Shown piece after piece: positions 1-27,903 of a stretch of DNA of 64,000 nt; the first letter of the stretch is position 1, and every line of letters begins with the position of its first letter. The DNA is from Balanoglossus misakiensis (lineage: Eukaryota > Hemichordata). The position numbers and the translations under genes are program-made. The stretch is from assembly GCA_040954595.2 (NCBI GenBank), contig CM082581.2:3472001-3536000 (forward strand), given 5' to 3'. Under the pieces are notes generated by a model. The model ran no database searches. It was given only the letters and a program-made list of their open reading frames with translations, and was not told the origin of the DNA.

Positions 1-330
1 CCACAAAAATGCAGTTTCGAGCCCTTTATTTTACAAAAGTTTCTAATGTGGGAGGGCCACACCCACCCCTTCATTCTTCGCCACATTTCACTTATTGGCT
101 GGTTTGTCTAGTGTACTAGAGCAGAGTACTACTACTACTTGCCACCCCACCACACCAATGCTAACTTTGAGTGGCAAACTTAAATTTGTCCTCCCCAGCA
201 TTTAGTTTTTTTAAATTAATATTGTGAGTTCATTAAAATGCAACTTTGCGCTCCGTATTTTACAAAATTTTCTTATGTGGGAGGGGGATACACCCACCCC
301 CTTCACTTCTTGTTTTACCAATTCTGCCCA
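1..330 (+). repeat. Partial dispersed repeat, two tandem related units
   Basis: Bases 1-110 closely match 31786-31920, and bases 229-315 match 32020-32110, in the same orientation. Both units share a core of the form TTTATTTTACAAAA followed by a G-rich stretch and CCCACCCC. In the second locus the same two units lie inside the inverted-repeat element at 31633-32430, so the window probably opens inside another copy of that family. Similarity fades after about 315. No coding capacity is seen. Confidence 0.7.
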
Positions 331-1813
331 CTATTGTATTGACTTTACAGGTGAATTAAACAAATATAAGAAAACTTGTCCTAAAAATGTTGACCATAAG
401 TATGACACATACATGCATATACACACATACAGATTATTTATATACCATGCTTAGACTCTATAAACTCCACACTTTTTGCTATAAGCAAAGGCTTCTGAAG
501 GGCTTGCCAATGGGTAATAGACTTTATATAATAGAGCAAATCATATGCACAGTTCACAAACACAATGTCATAAAACTATTAAATTACTTAACAGATGACA
601 TAAGAAAATATAATTATGCAACAGTTTCTTTGAACAAATTTAAAGGGACAGAACCTCTTTGGAAAAAAAGTTAAGTTTTATTCAAATTTCTTCATCAAAT
701 TGTACATTTGTTGAGACTACCTTTAAACTTAATGCTAAAGCAACACACAACCATACCTTGTTGTTCAAAAATTGTGAAATGATTATATTATTTGCATGTA
801 TCTGCATAAATATGACACAATCTCACATGATGAAAAACCGCAACATGTTTGGTGGGCATATCAAAAATACAGGCTCTTTCTAATGTCACATGAAGTGTAG
901 CAGAGAGCTCTATAACTATATTGATCAATGCATGAACTCAAATGACTTGTTCTGTTATAAGCCCGCCAACAACTTTCTACAAGTCTGGCTAACATCCTAA
1001 ATTGTTAAATGAACAAAAGAGAACTTCAGCAAACATGAACATAAACACAGCACCAACTAAATAGGATTGACAAAGGATACAAAATTACAAGGATACTATA
1101 AATGTACGGTGTTTTTGTCAAGGGTGGTACTCCAGCAAATGCAACTGGCATTCCCCAGTCATTTCACTTGGGTTCCTCAAGGTATATGAATGCAGTAATA
1201 TCAGTGGGTAGCAGAAATAATAATACCTGGGTTACCAAAATCATTTACCAATCTTCCCCAACCTTAGCTAAAACAATGGTGTAAACATTGAATCTGCTCT
1301 ACAGTTAAACTTGAAATCAAGAGCCATGATTTTCTATCAGAATGAAAAGTGTACAACTATAATTGACCCCCCCCCCCCCTCACGTCCTCTATGTACATAA
1401 GCTTCCACAACTGAACAGTTCCAGTGCTGCAATGCAGTTCAATCCTGTTGATTTCAATGGCATGGTTGGGTCTATATTTAGAGTTGATCAGGTTCTCACT
1501 GATGGTTTGACAAACTGGCTTCAGCGAAGACTTATGTTAATGCTTGTGTTTGTTTCAATTTCATCCTAGTCTATGGTTAAGGTTTTGAACACTTGAACTG
1601 CAACTTCGGATGCTCTTCACAGAGAAAAAGTTGAAAAACTGGTCTGTCAAACTTTTCAAGTGAAACCAGGCACGCTTTACAATTACAATCAAGATCTCTT
1701 TCGCCATTTTAGTGGCAAAAATGCAACATTGCAATTCGTCAAACAGTCATTCAACATGTATGTATTGACAGTCACTGGATAACAAGCCGTTCCAACTTCC
1801 AAGAGACAAAACT
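331..1813 (-). other. POLR2B 3' flank and probable 3' UTR
   Basis: No exon-like sequence is seen on either strand. The POLR2B stop codon is at 1814-1816. The first convincing minus-strand AATAAA is at 677-682, which would give a 3' UTR of about 1.1 kb. A run of C (about 1369-1379) is the only conspicuous low-complexity tract. The short open frames here have no recognisable domain. Confidence 0.5.
677..682 (-). terminator. Candidate POLR2B polyadenylation signal
   Basis: Reverse complement of TTTATT gives AATAAA, about 1.13 kb downstream of the POLR2B stop codon on the same strand. It is the first canonical hexamer found downstream of the gene. Assignment is positional only. Confidence 0.4.
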
Positions 1814-18506
<16,693 letters not shown>

Positions 18507-18620
18507 TGTTGTTAGTTATATTCCCCTTTCCAACACTCTAACGGGAGATAACTTGCCCGAAAGTCGAAATTAACTAGCTCACTGCGACATGCAAGGATAT
18601 CACATGCACTCTCGATCGAG
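18507..18620 (-). promoter_or_regulatory. POLR2B 5' UTR / start region
   Basis: Sequence immediately upstream of the POLR2B initiator codon (18504-18506). The coding part of exon 1 is only 19 nt, so the 5' UTR and transcription start must lie here. No TATA box is obvious. The boundary is a guess. Confidence 0.4.
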
Positions 18621-19961
18621 CGCCTGAGTGCTTGTTCGTTTGTTCGTGCATACTATTCTCTCTACTAGGAAAAATACAGAGGGCGCACTGTATTGAACAA
18701 TATGAATGACATGTATTTGACAGGATCGTTGGGATAAAGGATACGGAGCCAATTTTGATCAAAATTGTTATAGAGATGTTGTTTCCCACCATGTATTCAT
18801 ATATTTCGAGACCCCTCAGTCATCAACAATCAATAACATGCAAATTTGCATATTTTAGTTTAATTTAATTTACTGCTTTGAAGGTAAATTTACACATTTT
18901 CAGTTTTTGTCAAACTATGTGTACATATGAGCATATTCATTTCATATTACTGTGGTTTGTCATAATGTGGTCTATGTTTTAATTTATCTATCACAACTAG
19001 CCAGGTGCATGGTGTGTGGACTTGGATGCCGTGGGCAGACAAACACACACACAAAACAGAATCTAAAAGTTAACACACTTGAAAATACTTATTAAAATGG
19101 TCTTATAGTCCCTAGACCCATATAGACCCTAGGGTCAGACAAAACTCTGGCGTGGAACACAGCAGACATAACCAGATAACGCGATATCCATGTTATAACT
19201 TCAATTTCAGACACAAGAATGGTTAATTAAGTTATTTAAACTGTTGGCAATTGATATATCTTTTTTTCGTGTATCTGTTGGCACTTCCAACTTGAGTGTG
19301 CATGCATCTAACTACTAGCTGCAATAATTGTAGCTCCGATGGGTGCCATAATAAATAATTAACTTCTTTGGGTAAATTATGGCATAATTATAACGAGTAC
19401 CTACAGCCAAATTTATCAACTTTTGCCTAATAAAATTTGCTTTGCTGCTACTTCGACTTGAGGGTGCATCCATTTGAGCAGCGCAGCCAGCGGCGCGGCG
19501 GGGGAAAGCGCCCGCACTGGCCCGCACTGAAAAAATGGGATCTACCATTATTCGGGGGTAGGAGCGAGACCAGGTAGTTTGGGCCGTAATCAGATCACTT
19601 CAGATAGCCATATTGTAAGTCTTTGAGCGGCGGTGTGGCACTGAAGTCTGTGGAGAGGGAATCGTTGGTTACGTAAGGTATGTTGTGTTCATACTCCTGA
19701 TGATTTACATTTTGTACACTCAAAACAAAAACAAGATAGGTCCACAACTGCCATGCCATTATATGTACCACAGTGACCCCATGCCAAACACGCGTTCTGT
19801 CATGTACCGTCTTATGAAAAGTACAAGCTGCAGTGAGGAGAGACGCTTCTACATCCAGCTTTTGACCCATCACTGTTTACTACACTACAGTAAAAACGGA
19901 ACAACGTTCGATTTTATGTTTATTTATGTTAGAGGTAGCTGTGGTACGCAGCTGTACCGTT

Positions 19962-19997
19962 GGGGGGGGGGGCTGATTACCCGTTGGGAGAATCAGC

Positions 19998-20030
<33 letters not shown>
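19962..20030. repeat. G-run/C-run hairpin followed by (AC)n
   Basis: Eleven G, CTGATT, a short loop, AATCAG, then 18 C: a self-complementary structure, followed immediately by about eight AC units. Probably a slippage hotspot. Confidence 0.85.
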
Positions 20031-21051
20031 ACGGTAGAGCTAGATGCGAGGTGAACGATTATCACGTGATTGTCCAAGGTGGTTGAGATATGTTTTGGTC
20101 TACATGTTAAGTGTGAGTATGTAGCAATGAGGGTTATTGCGGAAGACAGTGGAATCAAGACAAGTAAAGTACATTCACATGCAGTCCCTCTAGCCTCATT
20201 GCCAACAGGGGTTAATTGAGGACACAGAATGGTATCATGAAAAGTGGGTCAAATCAATATAGCTCAGCCAGGTGAACTAAATCGGCTAGTTTAGGGCCAG
20301 GAAATTTCATGATTTATAACAAAGAGGTGGTCAGAGGAATCAGGGGAGGGTGTCATTTTAGATTTGGAAATTCGACAAATTTCTACCATTTATGCTGATA
20401 TCAAATTCCATAGTGAAAATTTTGTATTTCCTGTGAAATCAAGTTGTTGTTTTGATTGCATCAGAAATGGTAATCATACGAGAATGTCAGTTTTGCCCTG
20501 ATTGGAGGAAAAGTTGAATGACATACATCACGTGGAGGTATTGTTAGAAATCAGAAATGCAATTATGAAGGTGTGGAGAATGTCAACAAAAGGAGCATCT
20601 TAATTATGAATACTTGTTCTTAATTGCTACACTGATCAGGGCTCTCAGCAGGCCATTAAAGCATAAGTGGGCAACAATACAAATTAATTAACATAACAAT
20701 TGTGTCTATTGTTGTGCAAAACCACCACTACTCAATAATAAATTCTGCGGGAGAACACTACTCCTCTTGCACTATCATATGATCAGAATACGTGTTTCGC
20801 TGTCCAAGACTTGTTACACTTCTCAGACTAGAGGCCACAGTTCATCAGATAACTTTCCTGTTGGCTGGCCAACTATAGCCATTAATTATCACACATAGCA
20901 GTTTAGCAGATTGTGTGATATTTTCCCTTGCCAAAATTGGGGTTACCAAAACCACTAGCTCCCATATACACACTTTGGGTGCACTTATAATTGTAACACA
21001 GACTGCCTCAAATTGTGTTGGGATGTACTTCAAGTTCAATGGCACCAGAAA

Positions 21052-21247
21052 TATTCTGAAAACCGGGAAATTTTTAAGAACAGTAAATTTTCGTGAACTT
21101 CACGAGAGGCAATAAAATGCAAAAATAAAAAGTCGCGTAAAAATGTTTTTCGGAGATACCGTTTGGGAGAAATACGAGAACACAAAAATTAATCCTCGCG
21201 TAAGAGTTGCCTCTTTTGATATTGCGGAAATTTCCCATTTTACAGTA
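21052..21247. mobile_element. TACTGTAAAACGGGAAAT MITE, copy 2
   Basis: The left end is slightly eroded (TATTCTGAAAACCGGG); the right end is TTCCCATTTTACAGTA. The interior includes TTCGTGAACTTCACGAGAGG and AAAAGTCGCGTAAAAATG, found in reverse in 60969-61163. It lies in the spacer upstream of OAT. Confidence 0.75.
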
Positions 21248-21712
21248 CATGTACCTAACATTAAAGGTCCAGTCCAGTCCACTCCAAAATGCCTTGAATT
21301 GACTTCTGTAGTAGTGTTTGGGGGAAGGTTGTAATTGGTGTGGGTGTGCTTGCCCCCAAATAAATATAGGCAATGAGGACAAGCTTGCCAGATAAGAGTT
21401 GGACTACTTTGGTCTTAGTATTGATTGGGTTAGGATTGCCCTAGATTTGAGCTGGTGTTATGTGTAAATGGTAGTGTGATTGCATTACACCATTCCATGG
21501 TCCCAGCTGCAGCTTGGCTCATTTGATTTCAGGCATAGAAATGACATTGTTTATTTTATTGGCCCTAAGTCAGAAACTGACTTGCAGCTAGAAGTATCAA
21601 CACAGACCAAATGTACCAGTAATCCCAGAGAAGACATTTAATGGCCAAGAAAATGTGAACTACATTTCTGAGAGATACTCCTCGGGACAGAGACAAGATA
21701 ATATGACTCACT

Positions 21713-21830
21713 TTAAAGCTCTGTAACTTTGCACTATATTTTCAGTATGTTTGTTTTTTGTATCTACTGCTGCAGTTTCCCTACAATATGATGAATTGCC
21801 CAGTATCCAGCTTGTTAACACAACCTATGA
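21713..21830. repeat. Dispersed repeat, second copy
   Basis: Aligns with 2831-2950: TAAAGCTC, TTTTCAGTAT, TATCTACTGC(TG)CAGTTTC and the CCAGTATCC segment. Class unknown. Confidence 0.5.
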
Positions 21831-22116
21831 ATATATAATCAGCATTGTTATTGTGCAAAATTTGTATTCTGAAAATAAAACCAAAAGATACAGTTAATTT
21901 TCTTACAATATAATGTCAAATCTTGTGTGACCCAAAACAAAAATGAACTTCAAACTAGTACATATCACCAGCAGTCAGTTCGTTCCTGCATGAGGATATC
22001 TTCCAAAGTAATAGAACTGGACTGGTACCGGTATATATTATTAAGAAAACAAATCTCACTTATTTGTTTGTATGTTTTTCTATGTCCTTCAATATTTTAG
22101 GTATTGAACAAGCACC

Positions 22117-25100
22117 ATGTTAAGTAGACTGAGTGTGTTGCGTCAAGTTGCGCCACGTCTCTGTCGTGCTCAGGGCACCAAAGCAAGTCCAGCGCCGTCC
22201 CAAGCTGCTGAAAAACTTTTCAAAAAAGAGGAAAAGTATGGTGCACACAACTATGCCCCAATTCCAGTTGCCCTATCCAAAGGAGAAGGTATGTCTACAG
22301 TGCAGCTTAGGAATAGCTTTCCAATTTGCTAACAACTTGCTGACACGGTGTTTATAATGAGCCAACACAGTGTTAGCCTGTGTGTTCCAAGTGTTACAAA
22401 GGTGTGAATCTGTTGGCCCTGGCACTTGGCATTGTTCAGTGTTAGCATGTGCTACAAAGGTGTTAAACCTTGGCGCACCCTATTGTTTTGGCACACAGTG
22501 TTAGCCTGTGTGTTCCAAGTGTTACAAAGGTGTGAATCTGTTGGCCCTGGCACTTGGCATTGTTCAGTGTTAGCACCTTGGAGCACCCTATTGTTTTGGA
22601 ACACCCCAGTTAAACACAAGCCCAATAGGTGCTAATTAGAGCGCCAATAGGGTGCCAACCCAGAGTTGACCCAGTGTTGGTGCAGTTGGAAAGCTATTCC
22701 TAAGCTGCACTGTAGTTCTGTGTTTGAATTGTAAATATATCAGTCACTAAAGGTAGTGCGAACCTTTAATAGGGAAGATCTTCAGAAAAATGGTGTCCTG
22801 CAAATACGTCAATTCATCGGTATATGAAATTGTGTGAAAAGACTTTTTTTTAAGAAAAAAAGGAGAAAGTAGCATGTTTACTTTCTTTCCATAACAATCA
22901 CTATTTTAACCCTTTCACCCCCAGTTCCCTCCATAGAAGTCCAAACTTACTACAGAAAACAATGGGTTTGGACTGAACCATAGTAGTGAAAGGGTTAATG
23001 TATGTCCATGGAATTAACATAGAGATTGACAACCTTTTTGAATTTCAGAGTTGACGCAATTTGACACTTTCATTTATTCATTTAATATTTCGTGTTGTGA
23101 CCCCACCCCAATTTTATTCCCAATTTAAAAGGAGAATAATCTAAATTTGCCTTGAGCAAATTAAGAGAAAAATTGTAAGAATTTTGAGGTGCATTCTGCC
23201 TTTTTGTCGCTTGAATGTTTAGAGAAAACATAGGCATTAGTTTATTCACTGAACCAGATCCAGCACTTTGAAATTGAACTGAGATTTAATTGACATGGCA
23301 GATTGAATTCTGCTTGTAATTTCATCAATAAAGCTGTCAGGTTCATTCAGGGATGACACTACCTTTTTGCATAGTCTGCATACTCTGTACAAATTACAAT
23401 GGCATTGGGGTCACTCAAAATGTGTCACTAAAAGTCTAACCAAATCAAAGTGGAAGTATAACACTGACTTCTATAGGTATCAATAGCGATGATGTCATTT
23501 CCCCATTATTTGCACATTGCAAAACAATTTATCTGGAAAAAAATCAAAATACATTCCTAAAAGAGTAGCTAGGAAGTATGAATGTTATTAGATAGTTCCT
23601 ATATGTACATGTACGGTAGTCTGTGGGTAGGACTTTACAATAATTTGTAGGTTGATGTACCGCTTACGGCTAATATGTACTAGAGGCCAGTCTCTTTAGT
23701 AATCACTAAATTACATTTGTACCTTTTATGTTTTTTTTAAAGATTTTACAATGGGTAATTGATGGAAAATTGACAAGAGTAAACTATATGTGTTGTATAA
23801 TTTTATTTTTAGGTGTCTTTGTATGGGATGTTGATGGTAACAGGTACTATGACTTTCTGAGTGCTTATAGTGCTGTCAATCAAGGTCATTGTCATCCGAA
23901 GATAGTGAAAGCACTACAAGATCAGGCATCTAAATTGGCCTTGACCTCGCGTGCTTTCCACAATGACATCTTAGGTGACTATGAAGAGTATATCACTGGA
24001 CTGTTTGGTTATGACAAAGTCTTACCAATGAACACAGGTGGGTTTTATGCTTTGATGTTATCCATTCCTCTTGTGCCTCATCGTACAGTACTTTCTGGCA
24101 ATATCTAATGTGGTAGTTGCTGCAATGACTCCAGACACTCTCAACGTTTTATGTAACGACACAAAACATCAGCAGTGTGTGGCCCTTTAACAGGGAAATA
24201 TTCATAATCTGACTCAAAAAATAACCAAGTTATTTTATAGTGGATAAAAGAGAAAGCACACATTTGTTTACTATAATTTCTATTTGCTTGTGATATTTGG
24301 ACAAGCCACAACATATGCCAGGCAAAAAATGACAGCTGATAATCAATTTACTGTGGGATTTTCATTGATTTTTTGGGGGGGGGGGGAGTGTGCACTAGCT
24401 GGAAATCAATACACGAATATGGGTCACCCCTTCTGCTGTTTTTGAATGTTATGAATGTGTGTCAATGACATTAGGGACATAAAATGGTTATCTGGTTGGA
24501 CAACCAACTAGGAGAATTAGAAGTTTTAGATGTCCAGGGAGACCAACTACAAATTATTTTGAGGCTTGGTGTTGGAAATTGCTCAGTGAGAGATCAAATA
24601 CACCTGGTACAGGACAGTATATCATTCATACATTTGTATAGAGCAGTTTTGATCAAATGTGAGCACAGTGCCCTTGATGCTATTTTTCTCATTTGACCCA
24701 AGGTGTTGAAGGAGGTGAAAGTGCATGTAAGCTTGCCAGAAAATGGGCGTACAAGGTGAAGAAGATCCCCAAAAACCAAGCCAAGATTATTTTTGCTGCC
24801 AATAATTTCTGGGGTCGTACCTTAGCAGCTGTATCCAGCTCCACTGATCCATCTGCATATGAGGATTATGGACCTTACATGCCTGGCTTTGAAATTATCC
24901 CTTACAATGATCTTGCTGCTTTACAGGTATAGATCACATAAGTGTTATGCCTTAGAATTATACGTGAATTAATTTATACCATTAATCCTTGCACAGTACT
25001 CATAAATGAATAAAAAAGTTAAAAATTACAGATAGTGTCCCTTGTACCAGTATATGTAAAAAGCTAGGTGTGTGAAATGATCTATTTTTTTAAATACTTC

Positions 25101-27133
25101 TTTCAGAAATCATGCAGTGATCCGAATGTGTGTGCTTTTATGGTAGAACCAATCCAAGGTGAGGCTGGTGTCTTTGTACCAGACCCAGGCTATCTAAAAG
25201 GTGTCAGAGACATATGCACCAAAAATAATGTAAGTACCAGTATGTCATCACAATAATATCAGTAGGTTTTACTAATTCTATATCAATTCTCTACACTTAA
25301 ATTCCCAGACTAACATATACCATTGAAAAAATGTGAATATTTTTTGAAGAAGAGATTAATAAAACTGTGACATCAGAGACCATTGTAGACCCTTCCTCTA
25401 GATGACATCAATGTTTTTAACCCAAAATAACTGATCATAAGCAAATATATCATACTAACAATATCAATTTGTAAAGCCTTTGCTAATTGTCGGCTATGGA
25501 GAAGATTTGTCCCTTCCAGAATCAATGCATGTCTAAAGTATTAACATTCAGTTATAGAAACAGTGCTTCACATCACTTAATGAAATCTTCCATTCTGGGC
25601 CTTGATTACTCATAATTAAAAAAATATATGTGAAGTCCAGTTCTTAAATGTACTACAGTGGCAATGGAAAGAAAACTCCAAAACTAAGATTTTTCTTTGA
25701 TAAATATATGTTGAATATGAATGTTTGTTGTACTCTGCAGGTTCTTTTTATTGCTGATGAAGTTCAGACTGGTCTATCCAGGACTGGCAAGCGATTGTGT
25801 GTGGATCATGAAGATGTACGACCAGACATTGTTATACTGGGCAAAGCATTGTCAGGAGGTCTTTATCCCGTAAGTTTCAATAATTTGTTCATTCGTCCAA
25901 ATTTTCGTGTACTACCAACCAAGTCTGACCAATCTTTGTTCTGGTTATGACAAAGCAAGAAAAATGGCATAGAACAGGAATAATACATGTTCATAATGGT
26001 ATCTGTTTGTAAGCGTATTTGTTAGCTTAGAAGCATTTACTAAAGACATACCTGAAACAAACCCCTGAGTCACATTGATAAACCAAGGCAATATAGAATA
26101 CAAGAATGCATGTTTGTCACCATGTAAACTTGCTTTCCACCCATGTTAAAGGTATATGGTCACCTATGCAAATTTAGCTACAGTCACTATGGCAAATTGA
26201 GGTCTAGCTAATGACAGATTTTCAGCGGGTGGCACATGCGAAAGAAAGAGTGCTGCCATATGTTCTTTAGAAGTGAACACTCAAATGTGCCATTTCAGCC
26301 ATATATGGGCGTGTGTAAATTGAAGGTGTCCGTAAACCTTTAACTTTGATGCGTTGTGATGCTTTCCAGGTTTCAGCTGTTCTCTGCGATGATGAAATCA
26401 TGCTGACCATCAAACCGGGAGAACATGGATCCACATACGGTGGCAACCCTGTGGGGTGCAAAGTAGCAATAGCATCACTTCAAGTATTGGAAGAGGAAAA
26501 ACTGTCCGAAAATGCAGAGAGACTGGGACACATTCTACGCGCTGAACTGAACAAACTTGACCGCAACATTGTGACACAAGTGAGAGGCAAAGGACTGCTG
26601 AATGCCATTGTCATCAAGCCCACTCCAGGTATTGAAGATGCACGCACAGAATACTGTAAAATGGGAAATTTTCCCTTTTGATAAATTTCCGAGAACTTCG
26701 CGAGAGCCAAAAAAACGTGAAAATAAAAAGTCACTTAAAAATGTTTTTCAGATATATCGGTGCAGTGAAATACGAGAACATGGAAATTAATTGTTGATTT
26801 TTACAGACTCTATCTGATAATCACCTCTTCCTTTATACTTGATCAGCAGATACAAAGCCACTCATTGATATGCATCATGGTCGTCAGTCATTCATGTACA
26901 TGTAACAAATGGGAGCACAGTGTCCCTGACACTATTTTTCTGAATTATTTCTCTGTTTGGTTTTTACAGATTATGATGCATGGAAGGTGTGTCTTCGTTT
27001 GCGTGACAACGGTCTTTTGTGCAAACCTACCCATCAAGACATCATTCGACTTGCTCCACCACTGGTCATAACAGAAGAACAGATACATGAATGTGTTGCC
27101 ATCCTCTCTGAAACCATGGCATCATTCGGTTAA
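22117..27133 (+). CDS. OAT: Ornithine aminotransferase, mitochondrial, complete, 7 coding exons
   Basis: PLP-dependent enzyme of the mitochondrial matrix that moves the delta-amino group of ornithine to 2-oxoglutarate, giving glutamate semialdehyde and glutamate. Coding exons: 22117-22288, 23813-24037, 24703-24926, 25107-25229, 25741-25869, 26370-26628, 26970-27133; GT-AG throughout, phases closed, 431 aa (human 439). The N-terminus ([20 protein letters not shown]) is an arginine-rich, acid-free mitochondrial presequence. Class-III aminotransferase landmarks are [25 protein letters not shown], the cofactor Asp in IADEVQTG (D254) and the Schiff-base Lys in LGKALSGG (K283), then [11 protein letters not shown]. 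The ATG is 16 nt inside an exon whose acceptor is at 22100, so an upstream non-coding exon exists. Two introns carry elements within 30 nt of splice sites. Confidence 0.97.
22298..22712. mobile_element. 415-bp MITE directly beside the OAT exon-1 donor site
   Basis: Perfect terminal inverted repeats of about 28 bp beginning CAGTGCAGCTTAGG, flanked by TA (22296-22297 and 22713-22714). The left end is 9 nt into the intron that starts at 22289. Inside, a 78-bp block is exactly duplicated (about 22370-22447 and 22498-22575). No transposase is present. The perfect TIRs suggest a recent insertion. Confidence 0.85.
22906..22998. mobile_element. ~90-bp palindromic TTAACCCTTTCACC element, copy 2
   Basis: Runs TTAACCCTTTCACCCCC to GTGAAAGGGTTAA; near-palindromic and alignable to 16811-16903 and 56750-56832. 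First coding intron of OAT. Confidence 0.82.
26150..26339. mobile_element. AGGTATACGG MITE, copy 1
   Basis: 190 bp between TTAA duplications (26146-26149 and 26340-26343), with ends AGGTATATGGTCACC and GGTGTCCGTAAACCT. About 80% identical by eye to 27332-27516. It ends 27 nt before the OAT acceptor at 26369, so the branch-point region of that intron lies at or next to the element. Confidence 0.85.
26652..26803. mobile_element. TACTGTAAAACGGGAAAT MITE, copy 3 (3' end eroded)
   Basis: Begins TACTGTAAAATGGGAAAT, 23 nt after the OAT donor at 26629. It shares AACTTCGCGAGAG and ATAAAAAGTC with the copy at 21052-21247. The right end is not a clean inverted repeat. Confidence 0.6.
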
Positions 27134-27331
27134 ACATATCTTGCCTATTTTCATGGTTCCCTTGACTTCAAAACTAAAGCTTATTTCCAGTAATGGAAAA
27201 AAAATATCTTTTAGACATTGACAGTGAAACGGATCACATAATCATACTTTTAAATTGATGTTGGTAAATGTGACTGTGGGTGTAAGTTTTAAGGAAAATC
27301 AGGATGATTTATCAATGTTTATTGATATTAA

Positions 27332-27516
27332 AGGTATACGGTCACCTATGCAAATTTAGCTACAGTTACCATGGCAAACTGAGATCTAGCCAATCACAGA
27401 TTTTCAGTGGGTGGCACACGCGAAAACAAGAGCGCCACCATATGTTCTTTAGAACACTCAAATATGCCATTTCACCCATATATGGGCGTATGTAAATTAG
27501 GGGTGACCGTTTACCT
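27332..27516. mobile_element. AGGTATACGG MITE, copy 2, within OAT 3' UTR
   Basis: 185 bp between TTAA duplications (27328-27331 and 27517-27520), with ends AGGTATACGGTCACC and GGGGTGACCGTTTACCT. It lies between the OAT stop codon (27131-27133) and the likely poly(A) signal at 27898, so it should be part of the mature mRNA. Confidence 0.85.
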
Positions 27517-27897
27517 TTAAAATGCAAAAATATGGATTAAAATATGATTGTGTGTAGATGAGTCATTGTGGATTGAGATGAAACCTGACTGGATTGATGT
27601 TAACCCTTTTTGCCAAGCAATACTTCCACTGTATTCATTGCCAATGTAAATGCCTTTTGTTACATCTGCCTTTGTTTGAAAATTGTCGCTTTCATTGGAA
27701 ACAAAATCTTTATTGGTGTTTCACTTTGGAGTGTGTCAGTCGTTGTTTCAGACAGAGGCAGTGTGTATGACATGTTACTTTCTCCATTGGCCATCTGTGA
27801 TCAAAAGTGTGTACACTCATGGGTAGATAATTCTGGAAAGACATCTGAAACAATATTTTGATTTCTGCATTGTTGGCTGGTGACTAATGACGCTACA

Positions 27898-27903
27898 AAT
27901 AAA
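27898..27903 (+). terminator. Candidate OAT polyadenylation signal
   Basis: AATAAA about 765 nt after the stop codon, followed within 30 nt by GT-rich sequence (TGTGTATGTG, GTTTGTTT). A second AATAAA at 28442-28447 could be an alternative. Confidence 0.55.

Larger units (their letters stand above)
18621..22100. other. Spacer between divergent POLR2B and OAT
   Basis: No coding exon is seen on either strand. About 19440-19680 is locally CG-rich and could hold the OAT promoter and a non-coding first exon, with AAG before GTATGT (donor at 19678) as a candidate. Low-complexity G and C runs occur near 19960-20014, and repeats at 21052-21247 and 21713-21830. A short CTAGCTGCAATAATTGTAGC string near 19317 resembles one end of the fold-back element at 47176. 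Confidence 0.5.

Noticed and set aside
19685-20086. 133-codon plus-strand frame upstream of OAT
   Set aside because: It runs through G/C homopolymers and an AC repeat, has low-complexity residues and no homology or splice support.
22370-22575. Possible CRISPR-like or minisatellite array
   Set aside because: Only two copies of a 78-bp block, inside a TIR-bounded element in an animal gene intron.
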